From NCBI GenBank assembly GCA_001695595.3, contig MBPM02000036.1, forward strand, positions 682,001 to 746,000: a stretch of 64,000 nt of DNA, read 5' to 3'. Made by a program: the position numbers and the translations under genes. Below the pieces are notes generated by a model. It was not told the DNA's origin and made no database searches. It was given only the letters and a program-made list of their open reading frames with translations. This DNA comes from Plasmopara viticola (Eukaryota > Oomycota > Peronosporomycetes > Peronosporales > Peronosporaceae). Of the stretch, positions 23,341 through 35,676 are shown one piece after another (position 1 is the first letter of the stretch; every line of letters starts with the position of its first letter).

Positions 23341-23650
23341 GGAAAAGGTTGGGTTGACGCCCTCCTTCCAAGCGCGGGGGCTAAATGCTCGCGCGCTTCG
23401 GGCAGGTGCTCTCGGGCATCTGCAGGTGTCTAACGAGTCTCACCCTCGACGCGACGGTCTCCAGCACCGGGCGCCACCTGGGCTCTTACCAAGTCAGAGA
23501 TAAACAAACTAATGGAAGATCCTCAATACCTCGGCGCTGGCTGCACTGCCCGCCGAACGAGACCCGACGTATGCGGACACCACTCTATGCCGTGGACTAG
23601 CCAGATTGAGCCTTGCACGTGCATAACTTGGCAACGCGATAACGTAATAC
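23341..23650 (+). mobile_element. SINE-like repeat, copy 3
   Basis: Opposite orientation to copies 1 and 2 and about 90 percent similar by eye. It lies exactly between flank element F and the promoter of E5, two sequences that are not adjacent in this order elsewhere, so it marks a rearrangement point. No clear flanking duplication; the (TACAA)n tail is shortened to a single TAC. Confidence 0.55.
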
Positions 23651-23897
23651 TATAAGATGATAGAGTCTCAAGATAATTGGTTGAAAACGTTATACGATAC
23701 AAACATTAGGTCGACAATTAAGAATAGATGTCGAATGTTTAATCGAAGCCAATTATCCGTAGAACTAGGGCTCCGTACGTATAGTCTCGTCCTTTTTGCT
23801 ATCTGGTCGCACAATCTTAATCTTGATTTCGTACCAGCTGCAAGATTCAAATTTTTTCGTCACTCTCACTTTGTCTTGCAGCGTCTCAAGCCACACC

Positions 23898-25248
23898 ATG
23901 CGCGTACTCATCCTCGTACGTACAACCATCATTTTCTTTTTTAACGTTAGCACTTGTTATGGCACTACCTCGAATATAAGTCGCGACGACAAAGACAAGT
24001 CCTCGTTTAATGGCACGAACGAGGAGGCGAGAGGAATTGGATTGGTGGATTATTTTAGTCAACTGGCTGTGCACATGATTGACGAAAATCTCGAAAATGC
24101 TATGGAGATTCAAAAATTATCGCGCACATTAGAAAACGAGCTCATGCGTCGAGAACAGGTAGATTTAGACACAATAAAGGATCATGTGTATTGGCGTGAT
24201 ATGAAAGACAAAGCCTACAAATGGTTGAAGGAACCGCGAGTCCACCCAAAGGATGTGTTTAAGTACTTGCACCTTCAAAGCATCTTTCATCGATATCTGG
24301 ATCCAGTCACATTGCGTCACGACCCCAAGCTCCTTGTGTGGTGTTACTACATTGATCGTTTTAGGGATTGGGACACCATGGCTTCTGATAACGCAGTATT
24401 TAGCAACAAGGACCTCTTATATTTTTTGGCCAAACACATCCAGCAACGACCGAGTCCAAAATTGACGTTTCCGCTTCATGATCCATCCGTGTTTGATCCT
24501 TTTTTACAAGCCGTGACACTATTTCACTAATATCGACGCGAACGAGTTTTGACGCAATTTGCTATTCGTGACGTATATGGTCACGAATCCGATTACCATG
24601 GATTTTGTGCTTAAGGAACGGCTTCTACACAAGGAATCACCAGAATACATGTTCTATCTCTTGAGGCTCGAAGAAAAACATGCTTTGATTGGTGTTGACG
24701 ATGTGACTTTGTTTACTGCGTGGCTAGAATACGTGAAAATGTACTTGCAGGTGGACGATCGGAAGTTTGACCTTGGCAGTTTTATTTTTTTCATACTGGC
24801 AGAGATGTCATTGCCACGTGCGAAGGTCATGTTCGATTCCAATGCGCTCGAGAACGTGCTGGGAGACGTAAAATACGTCGGTGAGAGCCTTGCAGCGCAT
24901 GCGCGTAGAATGTGGCACCGATACCCTGACCTTGTGTTTAGACGCTTGAAAATTTTTGACAAGAAGATTACGCCGAATAATTCTCTAGTTTTCGCCAACG
25001 GGATTGCGGCCGTCGCTTTTTACGCAAAATGGAGGCCATTTGATGGCGACCGGATGTTTGATTTGCTGAGATCAAAGTTTTCGTTTGATGAAGTGGTCGT
25101 TCTGTTTCAAGACTTCGAGCTAGCAACACAGCACATTGGTTCTTTGAATTCAGGGCAGCGCTCCGACGTCCAGAATCATGCACACTATGGTGCAGTACCT
25201 GGCTGATCCATCACCCATGTTACGATTTCCAGATTGTGACGAGCATCC
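23898..25248 (+). pseudogene. Secreted tandem-WY effector E5 (broken, fused to inverted fragment)
   Basis: Signal peptide and EEARG motif as in E3; open to TAA at 24528-24530 (LFH then stop). The frame shifts near 24560, and 24559-25206 continues through the second WY module (FTAWLEYVKMYL). A deletion near 25190 shifts the frame again. Homology ends at about 25248 after DEHP, some 95 codons before the normal end, where an inverted effector 5' end is joined. E6 shares the TAA and the junction. Confidence 0.75.
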
Positions 25249-25465
25249 TTTGAATCTCCATGGCATTTTCGAGATTTCGGTCAATCATGTGCACAGCCGG
25301 TTGACCAAGATAATCCACCAATCTATTTCCTCTCGCCTCCTCGTTCGTGCCATTAAACGAGGCCTTGTCTATGTCGTCGCGTCTTGTATTCGAGGTAGTG
25401 CCATGACAAGTGCTAACGTTAAAAAAGAAAATGATGGTAGCACGTACGAAGATGAGTACGCGCAT
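25249..25465 (-). pseudogene. Effector family E, 5' fragment E5' (inverted)
   Basis: ATG at 25465 reads MRVLIFVRATIIFFFNVSTC and about 70 more residues (to NAMEIQ) before homology stops at the junction with E5. The ORF then runs into E5 antisense and ends at 25220. Its promoter-like upstream (25466-25690) is intact, so transcription from here would run antisense through E5. Confidence 0.75.
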
Positions 25466-25729
25466 GGTGTGGTTTGAGACGTTGCAATATAAAGGGAGAG
25501 TGAGAAAAGGTCGGGATCTTGCAGCTGATACGAAATTAAGATTAAGATTGTGCGATCAGATAGCAAAAAAGGACGAGGCCGAACGTACGGAACCCTAGTT
25601 CTACAGATAATTGGCTTCGATTAAACATTCTCCATCCATTCTTTATTGTCGACTTAATGTTCGTATCAAATAACGTTTACAACCGACCATCTTGTGACTC
25701 TATCGTATTATAGTATTTAGCTGGAGAAG

Positions 25730-26270
25730 TGATCCATATTTTATTTGAGTTGAAAAAAATACAGCAGGAACGATTGAGAAATAACCGAGGCACCGTATCT
25801 TAAGTAATATGATGCTGCAAACTGATCTGTAATGGAAACTGAACGTAGAAGTACGCCAATGGTAATGAATTCTCTGCCTTCTTGTAAACAACCTTCGATA
25901 TCGGGCATAGCGTCTGCGCAGCCAATTTTTATTAATTGTCGCCTTGCGGATTAAACGCATTGAACGACCTTTCCATTGACAAGTTTTTGTCGAAATAGCG
26001 CACAAAACCATCTGTAGGATCGACCGATAATAACTACTTACGTAGGCAAAGAATGCTTTGAGGCTGACTTGGATCAATTTCAACCTTTCGTCGGCTAAAC
26101 GTGATGTCCTCTCGACAAGTACAATCATCATTCGTCGCTATTTCTGCGAAAATACACAAATCCGTACTTTACAAAGATTTACTTATTTCTATCTTCTAGA
26201 TCTCAAAATTAGCTCAATTAAAGAAAACAAAATTGGTACGTATATTATTCTGCAGAACACCATATAAAGT
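25730..26270 (-). repeat. Conserved flank element F, copy 3
   Basis: Longest open version: MMIVLVERTSRLADERLKLI near 26131-26070, followed by the MVLCAISTKTC frame. Located upstream of E5' as copies 2, 4 and 5 lie upstream of E4, E6' and E7. I could not match it to a known family. Confidence 0.5.
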
Positions 26271-26624
26271 TATAGAATGATAAAATTTACATTTCTTAAA
26301 AAATTTGTTAAGATAACCCACCCCTTTTACCAAACAATACCTACCGCAATCAAAAAAATATATACAAATTTCTACCCCATCGTAATTTTAGCACGATACC
26401 GTTTTTTACGCAGTAAGAAAACGGTATAGTTGATGAAGTTAAAGTACCCTAGAAGAACAGATACAACTGTAATTAGTGATCATAATCGTCGCAAGCGCCT
26501 TAATGGAGCTGACCCTATTTGTTAACACTTTTGATTAGTTTATTTGCTAACACTTCTGAGCAGCTTACGAGAGCGAGGCTACAATACTTAGAAAGGAGTA
26601 AATTAAGATCTTTTCATCGTATAA
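26271..26624. other. AT-rich spacer with small hairpin
   Basis: No gene. It contains the 10-bp inverted repeat ATACCGTTTT / AAAACGGTAT (26396-26405 and 26418-26427), also at 43204-43235 in unit 2. Confidence 0.5.
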
Positions 26625-26769
26625 GGGGCGTAAAAATTTAATTTGTATTTTACGGTTCGAATAGGGAGCGCCTACAGTTACACCCCTCCTGCCTAGAGCT
26701 ATACCCCCCTCTTTATGCTGACCAATCAAAGTACAGCTTCATATCTCCAGCCAATTATGCAATTATTGG

Positions 26770-28056
26770 AATGCTGATGGATATGGGCAGGTGGACCGCA
26801 CGTACGTGTTTGATGGCCATTGTGGTATGAATGTGACGTCTCGCTTGAAAGTACGCATTATTACCGAGCTAGCGTGGCATCACCACCTTGTTACGAACAT
26901 GTTTACCCGCCCCAATTTTACTCGTGTAGCCAAGAATTTTGAGGCCGACTTTACGCTTATTAATGCGTGCAACATTGTCGATGAAGATTGGAAGAAACAC
27001 AGACTTCATTCGAGTGTATTTGTGCTTTTTAACATGAAAAGACACTTGGGCATTCTTGGCGGCACGTTTTAAGAAGGCGATCTTTCGTATGATGAATTAC
27101 TAATTGCCTCTGAATGATGCGTTGACCGTGCAGGCTTCAGCCAACTTTGGCGGGTTAGGACACACAGTTCTCTTTTTTAGGCTCTCTGGCACGGGCAAGA
27201 CGACGCTGTCGCTGATGCAAAGCGCGATCTCATTGGTGACGACGAGCTCGGCTGGGATGACGGGTTTATATATAAATTTGAAGGCGGCTGCTATGTCGGG
27301 ACGATTAATTTGAGTAAAGAGACAAAGCCCGGTATCCTTAATGCGATTTGCCCGGATGCCTTGCTTGAAATGTGTGGATCAACGCTGGTAATGAATCCGA
27401 CATTCTCAACTCAAGCAAGACGGAAAATGGTTGCGTATCGTAACCAATTTCCCACCTTCCCCGCCATCAACCTCAATCTCGTGACATTTATCCGAGCGTC
27501 ATCATTTTTCTCACGTGCGATATGTACGGCGTGCTTCCTCCTGTATCAAAGTTGTCAACAGGTCAGGCGCGATACCATTTCTTGTCGGGTTACTCGGCCA
27601 AGGTGGCAGGTACGGAACGCGGCATTACGGAGCCACAAGCGACGTCTCGACGGGCTTTGGAGCTGTGTTTATGACGCTGCACCCAATAAAGTATGTAACT
27701 TCATTCGATTGGAATCTAAAGGGACGCAATACGAATGTGTATATGATTAATACGGGCTGGACTGGTGGCGTGTATGAGGTGGGGAAATGCATAGAGCTGC
27801 AGTACACGCGTAAGTGTGTAGATGCAGCAGTATCGAAAAGGCAGCGTTTGTTAAAGATCCTGTGTTTGGCTTTGAGATTCCCACATTCGTGGAAGGCGTG
27901 CCATCTGAGATGTTAAATCCAAGAGACGCGTGGACGGACAAGGGTGCGTTCAGCGATATAGCTCACAATTTGGCCGCCTCACTTTATTCTGCCAGGCAAG
28001 GACCTATCATGTTACGGCCCGGTGATGTGTTAGTTGCATGCATAACTTTCATATGA
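26770..28056 (+). pseudogene. PEP carboxykinase (ATP) fragment, copy 1
   Basis: Matches ATP-type PEPCK, which converts oxaloacetate and ATP to phosphoenolpyruvate in gluconeogenesis. Visible: DRTYVFDGHCGMN, NMFTRPNFTRV, LINACNIVDE, the P-loop [10 protein letters not shown] near 27180-27215, and the nucleotide-binding [13 protein letters not shown] near 27745-27790. The N-terminal third is absent. Frames shift at several places and a stretch near 27070 is lost. Not functional. Same left breakpoint as copy 2. Confidence 0.85.
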
Positions 28057-28087
28057 AAGAATTGATATCAAGATTGGTACCTTTTTG

Positions 28088-28430
28088 TCATGCGTTGCTG
28101 ATATCCTTTCTGAGTACAAGACAGGCACAATCCCTTTGACGAAGTGTGGCAAGGATAGTACGAAGGGGTGCACCAGCTTTGGTTATCGTAGAAATGATGG
28201 TCTCTTTCTCCGGGTTTAGCGTCCGGTTGACCGCATAGGCTGCGGGGTCAGTGGCAGCCTCATGTCCTCGCCACACATCAACTTCATGTCTTATAAGTAG
28301 TTACCAGATTGCTGCAAGACGCGTTCTACAATATCCAGCCATTGACGGCTTGATTTTAACGTAGATGTGTTCCGTATGCCATTACCCTTTTTCTTCGACC
28401 TTGTGGTTACGTGGTAAAGCAACGACAAAT
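28088..28430 (-). pseudogene. MULE transposase N-terminal fragment, copy 1
   Basis: Open part at 28276-28088 (HEAATDPAAYAVNRTL, LRTILATLRQRD, LRKDISNA), a pattern found after the FAR1 domain of MULE-type transposases. Compared with copy 2 about 165 bp, including most of the FAR1 domain, are deleted near 28340-28400. Confidence 0.6.
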
Positions 28431-28588
28431 AATCTGAGGAATTGGTCTGGCAGGAATATTTCTAAATTTGTGAAAAAGCGGTGGCTGAAGATTGTACCTT
28501 GATTGGTAAGCATAAAGAGGGGGTGTAGGGGGGGGTGTACCTAAAGCTCCCAAATTTATTTTTACATAGCAGCCTCAGCATCTGATAT

Positions 28589-28888
28589 TTGGAAGACTTC
28601 AAATTCCATAAAATGTAATTGTGTAATATGAGAATTGTAGAGGCAGGTAAAACAAGCTCGCTAAATTGTAGTGCTTATCAAATGTCACCGCAATAATTGA
28701 TTCGAGAATCATGCGTTAGTCCTGGGCGGGGTTATCCTGTCTCGTCTAGATAGAAAGCTCTCGTAAAGAAAAATAGCCTTCTTGAGAGAGGCAGACGATT
28801 CTATTTGGTCAGTTTATCGACGACTAGATGTCTGTATGATCCTAAGCCTGGTTAGCAACGCCGGTTCCAGGTCCTGAGTTGGTGGTTG
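28589..28888. other. Spacer between the MULE and the LINE coding end
   Basis: No gene. Nearly identical at 45603-45930. It may be the 3' untranslated region of the LINE plus flank; no poly(A)-like tail was found to set the border. Confidence 0.4.
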
Positions 28889-31800
28889 TTACGGGGCTCG
28901 TCTCCGTCGGAGACTTCTCTGTGGGTTGTCGTGTTGGCACAGATGGAGTCTAGTCCCTTTTTCTAGCTTGTCTGGTGTTCTTCTTTCTCGCGTCGCTAAA
29001 GCTCGTAGTTGCTGCTGGCCGGTCGACCAAAACTCGAGCACGCTACCTTCGACGGTTATCGCTTCCTGTTTGAAGACGACTCTGTTCCGTTGTAACCATA
29101 GGCTGGTGATGCAGATACTGCATATAATCCACCACATCCTCTCCCATTCCTTCCCGTACTTCCTTTCCTCATCCAGATGATCTTTGCTCAGTTTGGCCTT
29201 GATGACCCGCGACAATTCTGGTGCTTTCCTGCTGGCACACGCTTGCTGGAATCTGTTCATTTGCTGGAGTTTCCATTGCTCGCCAGTCCAATGACACACT
29301 AGTTACTGCCAACATGCTTGAGCGCATGGGCAGTTCCAAAATATGTGCTCAAGCGTCTCTTTTTGTCCGTGACAGCACTGTAGTTTGCGATAGCTGTCGT
29401 CCAGCCGCCGGACTTCGTGATACAGATTGAGCTGCTGTAGTACTATTCGATAGCTGACCCGAATTTGATACGCTGTGAGCTCATTGTTGTGAGCCCAAAG
29501 CTGCTTGGGTGTTTGGGTCATTGCTGCTGCTTGCCAGGTACTCGTTCGCACTAGGGCGAATGTGGTGTCCGTTTTGATACCTTTTCCTCGATATCTTTGG
29601 AACGCTTGCTTCTTGATCACTGCTAACACATGACGGGTTGCCGTCAAACCCGGTACAGTCCATGGAAAACTTTGAAGTGTCGGGTGTGCCATGAAAACGA
29701 TGTTTCCATGACGCTCATGCCGTCGGAGTTGATGAATGCCCTCCATCGTGCTTGAGTCTGCCTTGATCGTGCTGCTGATGGTCCAGTAAACCCCGTTGGG
29801 TTGCTGTTCCAGCTCGACCTCCGAGAATCGTTGTCCTGTCTGACTGATTCCCCGGATGCTGTCCCCTGCGAGGATCACCCACTTGTACTTATTCCAAAAT
29901 GTGGCTGATGCCGCATGGTCTCCTCGGTCCCGGCTCGCAGTGTATCTCCTACTGCCAAAGAAGGGCTTATGCTGAGGATGGCTATACTCCATCTGCGCAG
30001 TTTTGGTCGATGATGACCAATGTCCGTCGAGTATGGTATGTGCATCGTATACGATCGATCGCTCCTTCTTGTGATATGGAACTCCTCCAGCATGCAGCTC
30101 ACGATTCTATCGTATTTCCTGCTCGTTAGCATCGCTCCGGTCTCATCTATAATGGCTGGGTTATCGTTCCGGTGATAGGCGGGCCAAAACGTCTCTTCCT
30201 CTGGTGTTCTCATCCGCATCAACTCAGAAAGGGGTTCCTTTAGTACTACGCGCCATTTCCCGTCCTTCGTCCAGCTCGCCGCTGATGCTGCTATTTCTTT
30301 CAGCCGTTGTCGCCGCTGCAGGATGGTTGCTACTTCTTCTTCCTCCGGCACTAGCCAGCAACCGACGAGCTGTTGCAGGGTATTCCCCGGTGCGTTCGTC
30401 CTGCTGCCTTGGTTGTGTCTGCTTTTGTGTCGTGGTGAGACTCCACTCGTCCATAAATGGGTTGCTCCACGAAAGGCCCACGCTCTCCATGCTGCGTAGG
30501 AGGTGTCGTGCCGTTGTACTAGCCTTTGAATGGCATGCCTCCCTCGTTGAGTTTTGCACGCAATCTCGATGGATGCTAGGCCGACACCTCCTGTCTGCTT
30601 CGGTGTGAACAGAAGCCCCGGATACGTTTTGTGTCGGCTCGTAGCTATACTCGTTGGAGTCTGCCAGAGAAACTATTTTGGATGTTGCGTAACTGCTTGG
30701 CTGCCAAAGATACGTCCTTTTTATCGCCCTAGACATGCCCAGATGAAATAGAGCCCTAACGAAGTGTATAATCATTCTGTTGGAGCTCTGAGACGTTGTG
30801 CGGCCAAAACTACGTCCTATGTATCGCTCTAGACATGCACAGATGAAATAGAGCCATAACGAAGCGTATAAACATTCTGCCGGGGCTGCCCACTGCGGCA
30901 TCTCGAAGGCAGCCACTGTAAACAGAATTGACGGCAACAGGATGACGTTGAGGAGGACATCCCGATTCTTGACGGTGTTTGAAAGTTGCGCCGCTGTTGC
31001 CAGTCTGTTTTACACTGTGCGAATGCGGGCAGCCTAGTTCGGATCCGTGAGCGGTCCGGTGCCTACCTGATAGTTAAGGTATTGCACAGTTTTCCCACCT
31101 AGTAAACTGGTATTCCGTGTTTCTTTCATCTCCACCGCTGTGTTGAGAAAGATGGCCTTGCTCTTGGTCGGTTGCACTTGGAGGCCTGATAGTTCTCCAA
31201 ATCGTTGCACCAGTGCCATTACTCGGGGTAGTTGACGCGCTTCTTGGAGGAAGACGGTCGAAACGTCAACGAACGCCGAAAACTTGTGCGTCTTTCCTTT
31301 AGTTCCTTGCACATGGATCCCTTCTGTATGGTCGTCCTGCTGAATTGCTAACGCAAGCACCTCAGCTGCGAGAATAAAAATCAGAGGGGCTAATGAGCAG
31401 CCTTGACAGATGCCTGATACCACCTCCTGCGGTTCTGAAAGCTGCCCGTTGACTAGAAATCGCGCCGTGGTTCCATCATGCAGCTTCCTCAGCATCCGCA
31501 CAAACATCGGCGAAACTTCAAAGTGAAGGAGTACGAGAAACAGAAGTTCTCGCGCGACCGTATCGTAAGCCTTCTAGAAATCCAGCAGCAAGATTACTCT
31601 ACTTGATGCTGCTGCAAGCTCTGGTTTTGCCTTCGCTGTGGCAAGGATAGCGAGCATCATCATCACGGTCTTCATCATTTGGCATCCGTGAACGAACCCT
31701 TGTTGCGATGACCCGATAGCTTTGCCCATGACTCGCTGAGCTCGGGCGGCCATTACTTTGGTAACTATTTTGTACGCGGTTTGGAGTAGCGAGATCGGAC

Positions 31801-33658
31801 GAAAGTCCATCGCATCATCCAAATCGCCGTTCTTCTTGAGGGGAATGATGAGAGCCTCCAGAAAGGATTAGGGTGGCTCACCTCTCTTGAGTAACTCGTT
31901 GCTGATAGACGTGAGCGCTGGCACGAAGATGGACTGTGTGTCCTTGAAGAAATCATTGTTAAAACCATCTGCGCCCGCTGCTTTGGGCCGATTAAGGGCT
32001 GAAATTGCATCCATGACCTCTTGCTCCACTACTGGATTCATGAGAAGGTTGTTGTCCGTTGGCGAAAGCTTCTGGTCAGCAGGTATCTGCTCGAACTTAT
32101 CAAATTCACGCTCGAGGTCAGCATCCTGAACTTTGCTATGAATAGTGTCCAGTATCGGAGACCATTCACTTGCAAATTTGGTCGCTAGGGTCATTCCACG
32201 CTGGACCCTGCACCATGAATGTGCCGGACATTTGCAATAGTTTGATCACGCTCCCAATTTGACGTTCGTTTGAAAAACCACCGAAGGCGGTCTATTGTCC
32301 GTTCTAGTCGTTGGCCGAGATGGATATGTTTAGCTCTTCGCTCTTTCATGGTGACCTTGAGCAGATCTTTTCTCGTGAGTAAGTGTACTCGACTCTGGAC
32401 GTTTAATTTGTGCTTGAACGCCTTCCGCTCTTCTTTTCTTGCTCGATGAGCCGGCCAATGCACGTTCCGCAATTTAGCACCGTGCTATCCCATGTTTGAA
32501 CAGTCTCCTGTCGCCCAATGCCTTCCTCTACAAGGGCGTCCAGCAGCGCCTCTTGTACACGCTCTGGTTGAGATGATCGGATGGGGTATACAATCCCGCG
32601 TTTCCTCGCATTGGTTCTTCTTGAGGCTGTGTTGCCGCCAGATGCAACACTACTCGTTGGTGATCCGATGGTGTGGTGGGTTTGAGGACTGATAACCACT
32701 GCACTCTAGCCGTCCACAAATCCGGTACATGAGGTCGGTCTAATCTGCTTGCTGTCTCCGGCCCCCAAAACGTGAAGTACTCTGTATTTTCCAGTTTGTC
32801 TGCTCCATCTTCCGTTTCCCCCGCAAGGGTGCAGGCGTCTTCCAGGTGAAGCTGACGACGTAGGTCTGGTAGAGCCACGCTTTCAGCACGACCAGTCCGC
32901 TTGCCTCCGAGCCTATCTAACACTGGACTGAGGACGCAATTAAAATCGCCTGCCAGGATAGTCTCCCGATCTTCCCATGGCCATAATTGTAGTTGCCCAT
33001 AGAATAGCTTTCCTTCTTGGTGGCTATTCGGAGCGTAGACATTGACAAGAATTCGTTCTTGTAGCTTGATCGCGATGACCCTCCGCGTCCACCGATCTTG
33101 AAGCCACGGTGATACCTGGTTCGCTAGGCTGGGATGTAAAAGGATAGCTACACCTCCCGCTTTGGTGTTGCCGATGCTCCAATACGACAACTGATTGCTG
33201 TCTTTGTGGTACTGTTGGCCCCATAGACGTCTCCAATCCGATTGTAATTTCTCTGCTTCTGCTACTGTGCTGACATGCGTTTCCTGGATCATCCACACGA
33301 GAGGAGCTTCATGGCGGGGTGTTCTCCTCCAGGCTTCCATCCAGCGCAATCTGTTCTCTTTCACAAAACCATGGACGTTTTGAGTCTCCAATCTCCACTG
33401 ATTGTTGGATCGTGCCCGTCTACGCCTCTTCTTTTCCACTGGCTTACGATCTTGCATATATACATGACGTCCATAGACGTCATCTGTCGCTCCATTATTC
33501 ATACTCATTGGGGCTACAGCTGTGAGCTCTGGGCTGCCTTTAATACTCCTGTTCCCAATCCCTTCCGCCTCGCTCCACAGCGTCAGAGAAGAAGCGGGCA
33601 ACTTCCCCCCAGTCTTCATTGCGGCGGGATGCCGAATAAGCTTCTCGGTATCCTGCAT
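28889..33658 (-). pseudogene. LINE copy B ORF2: endonuclease, reverse transcriptase, zinc finger
   Basis: Endonuclease: QETHV, AGGVAILLHPS, NVYAPN, AGDFNCVLSPVLDRLGG, SDHQ (33658-32528, open). [43 protein letters not shown], and FVDVS at the active site (31262-31267), where copy C has FVDDS. The loss of the second Asp should abolish catalysis. A C-terminal zf-RVT-like motif (CHGQKETLEHIFWNC) lies near 29370-29320. Frameshifts near 32500, 32190, 31820 and 31020. Confidence 0.85.
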
Positions 33659-35676
33659 TCATGTCGAGCGCGCGCAAGTGCCGCGTCAACTTGGAGATGC
33701 AGCTATTAACCTGCTCCTCTTCGCTTCCTGTGAGTACGCGAAGCTCCTTCTCGTAGATGCCGGCGCACAGTAAATGTTGCGCTAGAAGTAATTTGTTTTT
33801 AACGTCGCACAGCTTAAGGATGTGATCTTTCCCATAGTTTTTGCTCCGCATGCGTATCCAGTCGTCACTGTTGTCAATGAAAAGGGCTAAATGTTGCGGA
33901 AGCGGCCTCGTTAGTTTGGCCATCCACTCGTCAATCCATTTCCTGGTTAAGCTGTCGGTTGTCTGACTTCGGTAGGCTTCCAGACGGCCGTTCATACATT
34001 CGTATCTCCAAGCTGCTGTCCAGACCTCGAGTATTTGACCTCCCAACGAATTGAGCACTTATTCAGGGAATTCGAAGAGTTGACACATGAGGACTAGTTG
34101 GACAGGTTCTCGTTGTGCAGTGTATCGCCACTCCTGCACCGTACTCGTTATCAGCGGAAATGATGCCGTTGCTGTTGTCGGACACACTTCGCCAAACTTC
34201 TTCCAGCGTTCTGCATAGTTTATAGAGATGCATCGCTCCTGGTTCGCCTTGCTTGCGCCCGACATCGGCTCATTGGTCATCGGCTCCGCAGTCGACGATG
34301 GGTGCTCTGTCTTGGACTTCATGATACGGCGGGTGCGTTCCGCTTCCATTGGAGTCAGGGGGTGCGGCCGTTTAGATGCTTTGGTCTCTGTCGTCTTGAC
34401 ACGGCTTGTCGTCCCTCGAACGTGCATGCTCTCATGCGCGGAATTGGCGCTGGACAACCTGTGTGATGAATAGAAATCCCCGTCTAGACCAGCGACCGGA
34501 GAGATGTACAGATCGCATTCTTCCTGCTGAGCTTTAGCATCCCCTGCTTGCCATTGTCTCATCGTTTCATGCGGGATCTGATATTGTTGCATGAGGGCTG
34601 CTACTTCGTCGGAGGCCTCGGCAGACACGTCATCACCCGCAATTGCTCTCTTTTGGGAAGTGAGAGTCGAGACGCGGCGTTGACCAGGAACGATAACAGC
34701 TCAATGTATCGTGTTGGATCCGCCTGTTCTAAGACCAGATGGATGTCACACTTGAGGTCGTGCGAGATCATCATTCCAGCGCGCTTGATTCGAAGCTCGG
34801 CGATGTTGCCGTCCCATTGCGAGTGACTCCGTCCTTCCCGAGAAAGATCCCTGGCTTGGACGTCCTCACTTTGACCTGGTGCTTGAGTTTCACTTAGCGG
34901 CTTAATGGCTGCTGCATAAGCTGGCGTCGGCTGCTTTACAGCCTGCTTCCTTTCATGAATGAGCGCCGAGTAATGGTCGCCCCAATGCCTGATGACTAGT
35001 GGCGAAGTATTTCCTCGCTTCTTTGCTAGACGAATGAGAGCAGTGCATTTCCCTACTTGTAGCGGAATGTGCTGTCCGATTTCAATTGTCTCCTTTCCAC
35101 GCTGAGTTGTGCTTGGTTTGTACATTGAACAACACCACTGCTTCTTTTGATCTGTATTGTATGCCAAGACAAAAATTCCACGCTGCAGAAAGTTAGCCGC
35201 CATTGCCAATAGCTCACTGCACTCCCACTTGTACCTTGGGATAACCGCCTCTCGGTCAGACGGTGAAGCGGCGTACTCCTCCAAGTACCACTTAAACTGC
35301 TTAGTAGATTCCTGTGACTTCATGCCTTCCCAGCCACGCTGGACGTTGACGGCGTTGTTGTGCGCACGTAGTGATTAAACTGCTCTTGTAAATGCAGTTG
35401 ACCGGTCCTACATATTCCTTGCTTCAAGCTCCGACTTATTGCTTCCAGACTGTCATTTTGAGATGCCAAGTCATTGTCCACAAGAGCTTGAGCTAGCGCC
35501 ATCGCCATACAATTACCTGTGGCGGGGGTCGTCACTTGACAAAGAACTAGAGTGGTTTCTATCTCGGAAAATTTTTTTAGCTCTTCCCCAGAGTACCTTT
35601 CTGGTTGCGCCGGCTTGCCCAGTGGCTGCGCGGCCTGCTTAATCGCTGTTCTTAGAGCCCTTCGCTCCCGCACCTT
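33540..35676 (-). pseudogene. LINE copy B OTU-type protease region plus linker
   Basis: TPATGNCMAMALAQAL (Cys codon 35511-35509), then, after a frameshift near 35345, KWYLEEYAASPSDREAVI, WECSELLAMAANFL, GIFVLAY and HWGDHYSALI (about 34985). Order and spacing match OTU cysteine proteases: GNC near the start, a W..EL.A.A helix, HY near the end. The linker (34628-33540) contains Trp-rich helices of unknown role. A frameshift near 34610 and TAA near 34059 break it. Confidence 0.65.

Larger units (their letters stand above)
26625..28579. mobile_element. Pack-MULE-like element carrying PEPCK, copy 1
   Basis: Same structure as 43433-45593. Long imperfect terminal inverted repeats can be followed (left GGGAGCGCC...CTTTATGCTGACCAATCAAA near 26668-26735; right, inverted, CTTTATGCTTACCAATCAAG near 28500-28540). 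The right target repeat ATCTGATAT is at 28580-28588; the left one is degenerate (CATCGTATAA, 26615-26624). It contains the PEPCK fragment (+) and a shortened transposase fragment (-). Confidence 0.65.

Noticed and set aside
26770..28056. PEPCK copies as working genes
   Set aside because: Both lack the N-terminal third and have several frameshifts, and they lie between MULE ends.
30204..30608. Possible membrane protein ORF on the plus strand with a Leu/Ala run
   Set aside because: Antisense to LINE ORF2; the hydrophobic run reflects Gln/Ser/Ala codons on the coding strand.
34228..34473. Plus-strand ORFs in the LINE regions
   Set aside because: Shadows of the minus-strand LINE frames; they appear in all copies only because the DNA is repeated.
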